A stretch of 64,000 nt of DNA from Prevotella sp. (lineage in GTDB: Bacteria > Bacteroidota > Bacteroidia > Bacteroidales > Bacteroidaceae). How positions within the stretch are numbered: position 1 is the first letter of the stretch; each line of letters starts with the position of its first letter. The position numbers were made by a program, and so were the translations under genes. This document shows, in pieces, positions 62,481-64,000 of this stretch. Location of the stretch: the NCBI GenBank assembly GCA_017410365.1, contig JAFQQY010000003.1, positions 31,436-95,435 of the forward strand. The letters run 5' to 3'. Under the pieces are notes generated by a model. That model saw only the letters and a list, made by a program, of their open reading frames with translations. It did no database searches and was not told the DNA's origin.

Positions 62481-63323
62481 ATGGTACAACCTCCCAACTC
62501 CTCCCCCCTAACTCCCAACTCCCCTCCTTCGGAGGGGCAGGGGGAGGCCCTTGCTTTCATCGACACACACGCCCACCTTGACGGCGAGGAGTTTGACGAC
62601 GACCGCGACGAGGTGGTGGCACGTGCCCAAGAGGCGGGTGTCTCTGCCATCTTCGTGCCCGCCATCCATCTGCCATCCATAGATGCCGTGCTCAATGTAT
62701 GCCGCCGCTATCCTGGATATGCTTACCCCATGATAGGCTTGCATCCGGAGGAGGTGAAGGCCGACTGGCGCGAGGTGCTGACAGAGATGAAACGGCGATA
62801 TGCCGACGAGTTCATTGCCGTTGGCGAAGTCGGGCTCGACTATTATTGGAGTCGCGAGTTTGAGAAGGAGCAGCTGGATGCTTTCGAGGAACAGATACAG
62901 TGGTCTATAGAGTGGCAGAAACCCTTGATGATTCACTGCCGCAAGGCACAGAACGAGATGGTGCGTCTTTTGCGCAAGTACGAAAAGCAGTTGCCCGGCG
63001 GCGTATTCCACTGCTTCACTGGCAATGCCATCGAGGCAGCTGAGCTGCTGCAGTTCGACAGGTTCGTGCTTGGTGTCGGCGGTGTACTAACGTTCAAGAA
63101 GTCGCATCTGCCCGAAGTGTTGCCCGCAGCCGTACCCCTCGACCGCATAGTAATCGAGACCGACGCCCCCTATATGGCACCAGTGCCCATGCGTGGCAAG
63201 CGCAACGAGAGTGCCTACGTGCGCCATGTACTTGAGCGCATGGCAGAGTGCTACGGCATAAGCATAGAAGAAATGGCTGAGGCAACGAACAACAACGTGA
63301 AGAGAATATTTGGTAGGCCCTAA
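62481..63323 (+). CDS. tatD: TatD-family metal-dependent hydrolase with repeat-built N-terminus
   Basis: A 280-residue TIM-barrel DNase-type hydrolase. The conserved core begins at FIDTHAHLD (residues 26-34, metal ligands H30 and H32), where family members normally have M(L/I)DTHAHLD at their very start. GEVGLDYYW, LMIHCRKA, GGVFHCFTGN and VIETDAPYMAP follow. No start codon lies between residues 2 and 26, so the first 25 residues (PPNSSPLTPNSPPSEGQGEA) must be translated, and they are encoded by TAACTCCCAACTCCCCTCC words and a GC-rich hairpin. The likely history is insertion of a repeat just behind the start codon. Confidence 0.9.
   Translation: MVQPPNSSPLTPNSPPSEGQGEALAFIDTHAHLDGEEFDDDRDEVVARAQEAGVSAIFVPAIHLPSIDAVLNVCRRYPGYAYPMIGLHPEEVKADWREVLTEMKRRYADEFIAVGEVGLDYYWSREFEKEQLDAFEEQIQWSIEWQKPLMIHCRKAQNEMVRLLRKYEKQLPGGVFHCFTGNAIEAAELLQFDRFVLGVGGVLTFKKSHLPEVLPAAVPLDRIVIETDAPYMAPVPMRGKRNESAYVRHVLERMAECYGISIEEMAEATNNNVKRIFGRP
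62491..62556. repeat. GC-rich hairpin and ACTCCC words forming the tatD N-terminus
   Basis: CAACTCCTCCCC, TAACTCCCAACTCCC, then CCCCTCCTTCGGAGGGG and CAGGGGGAGGCCCTTGC, the same plan as the intergenic copy at 62266-62300 but reversed. In frame. Confidence 0.85.
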
Positions 63324-63349
63324 AACAGATGAAATGATAAAAATGGGGA

Positions 63350-63395
63350 AATGCAAAATGCAAAATGTGAAATGCAAAATGTGAAATGTGAAAGT
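63350..63395. repeat. AAAATGTGAAATGC short-word array
   Basis: Five words of GCAAAATGTGAAAT type. Inverted copies at 63863-63895 and a direct copy at 63979-64000. Confidence 0.8.
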
Positions 63396-63402
63396 GACAA
63401 AT

Positions 63403-63433
63403 CGGGAACCCCTTAATTGGAGTTCCCGTTTTT
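63403..63433 (+). terminator. tatD terminator
   Basis: CGGGAAC (63403-63409) pairs with GTTCCCG (63422-63428), followed by TTTTTC. Confidence 0.8.
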
Positions 63434-63436
63434 CTT

Positions 63437-63862
63437 GTCTAGCTTGTGGTCAATGACCACGTTGATACCGAGAGCACTGCCAGCATATATCAAACACTGA
63501 GCAATAAACTAAGGGTTTGGGGGAGCCGTAGAGGTGTGGTTTTGTTCTTGTGTCTGGGGATTTTGTTCTTCAAATCTTGTGTCTGGGGATTTGGGGAATA
63601 AATGGGAATGGATTTTGAGTTTATGAGTTGATAAGTTTTTGAGTTTATGAGTTTCTTCAGCCCCCTCTCCAAGGAGAGGGCGGGGGGAGAGGCCCTTTCT
63701 GTCAAAATACCGCCACCGTTTTTATTAATACGACAGCCGTTGTTGTAATTTCTGATGCAGTTTTCGCAAATGCAAAAAATGTGTGTGACAGAGAGAAAAT
63801 ATGTTTTTGCAGAAAATAGTGAAAAATGCGTGCAGCAGGGAGATATAGAGGGGTTTCGGGAT
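63437..63862. other. Gene-poor region of mixed repeats
   Basis: I see no supportable gene. Contents: a minus-strand stretch at about 63416-63500 that translates as QCLIYAGSALGINVVIDHK without a start codon and may be a gene remnant; two direct copies of CTTGTGTCTGGGGATTT (63548-63595); GAGTTTATGAGTTGATAAG words (63617-63655); a GC-rich hairpin CCCTCTCCAAGGAGAGGG (63662-63679). Confidence 0.6.
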
Positions 63863-64000
63863 TTTTCACATTTCACATTTTGCATTTTGCATTTTATGTG
63901 GATTCAACCTTTATATTATATATATTATTATAATAATATATATAATATAAAATATTTATGATTTTTTTCGAAAACAGTAAATGCAAAATGTGAAATGTGA
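63863..64000. repeat. Large inverted repeat around a 42-base AT palindrome
   Basis: Left arm TTTCACATTTCACATTTTGC (63863 onwards) and right arm GCAAAATGTGAAATGTGA (63983 to the window end) are reverse complements. In between, 63910-63951 is a perfect 42-base A/T-only palindrome with its centre between 63930 and 63931. The right arm continues beyond the window. Confidence 0.85.

Noticed and set aside
61869-62489. A 206-codon minus-strand frame spanning the polyprenyl synthase end and the following gap
   Set aside because: It is made of antisense coding plus repeat words (SFISFYLLLSSS and similar); the same peptides occur in other repeat shadows.
62265-63862. CRISPR array, suggested by repeated words
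   Set aside because: Words are 8-20 bases, imperfect and without regular unique spacers; no cas gene is present.
63490-63885. A 131-codon minus-strand frame near the right end
   Set aside because: It translates several repeat arrays in series (LINSKTYQLINSKS, PSPNPQTQ-like words), with no conserved core.

Overview
The window looks like a chromosomal segment of a gut- or rumen-type member of the Bacteroidales, most likely Prevotellaceae. This rests on the genes and signals seen, not on a database search. Promoters follow the Bacteroidetes pattern TTTG-N19-TAnnTTTG, and there are lineage-typical families: DUF4831, DUF4954, a thiol C10 protease of the streptopain/interpain type, the type IX secretion protein PorQ, receptor-like PEP-synthase proteins and very large alpha-2-macroglobulin-like proteins. 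I saw no rRNA, tRNA, CRISPR array, integrase, transposase or phage gene.

Layout. 1-1.4 kb: end of a TonB-dependent receptor and a PnuC-type vitamin transporter. 1.5-6.1 kb: a secreted pectate lyase/GH105 fusion and a serine-type sulfatase. 6.2-8.6 kb: a four-helix-bundle protein and an RluA-type pseudouridine synthase. 8.7-12.9 kb: a C10 protease with a 59-codon gene overlapping its stop, and a glycine-zipper lipoprotein. 13-17 kb: rlpA, gdhA, metY and free-methionine-sulfoxide reductase. 17-25.8 kb: a receiver/PPDK-N protein, an esterase fused to a degenerate HAD domain, a membrane-anchored MutS-like ATPase, aqpZ and class II aldolase. 26-40.5 kb: DUF4831, nnr, hflX, DUF4954, M16 and M6 proteases, class I fumarase, an HD protein and a choloylglycine hydrolase. 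40.5-47.8 kb: a TPR sensor-like lipoprotein, two paralogous membrane proteins, a BaiN-type flavoprotein, ferritin and a MATE exporter. 47.9-63.3 kb: a 1912-residue A2M-like protein, DUF1573, meaB, ispH, GH43, cmk, porQ, tonB, a polyprenyl synthase and tatD. 63.3-64 kb holds repeats and a long AT palindrome.

How the genes work together. Secreted proteins dominate: three (PL1-GH105, C10, M6) end in short sorting-like tails ending GIYI(I)..KK or similar, and PorQ in the same window fits export by a type IX system. Pectate lyase, unsaturated-uronyl hydrolase, sulfatase and GH43 arabinanase point to plant cell-wall or sulfated glycan use. Fumarase and MeaB fit the fumarate/succinate/propionate metabolism usual in this group.

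The most unusual property is the repeat content. Several families of short-word arrays fill intergenic spaces: CCTAGGAA, CAACTCGT, AGGAGTGTAGG, GAAGATAGAAG, a GC-rich CCCTCTCC..GGAGAGGGG hairpin, ATAAGTCCC and AAAATGTGAAATG. The same words also lie in frame inside conserved genes (A2M four times, the BaiN-like flavoprotein, RluA, MutS-like, PEP-synthase-like, TatD N-terminus). In addition, a composite intergenic element occurs five times in about 8 kb, always in the direction of transcription. These two observations are the main candidates for an undescribed system.
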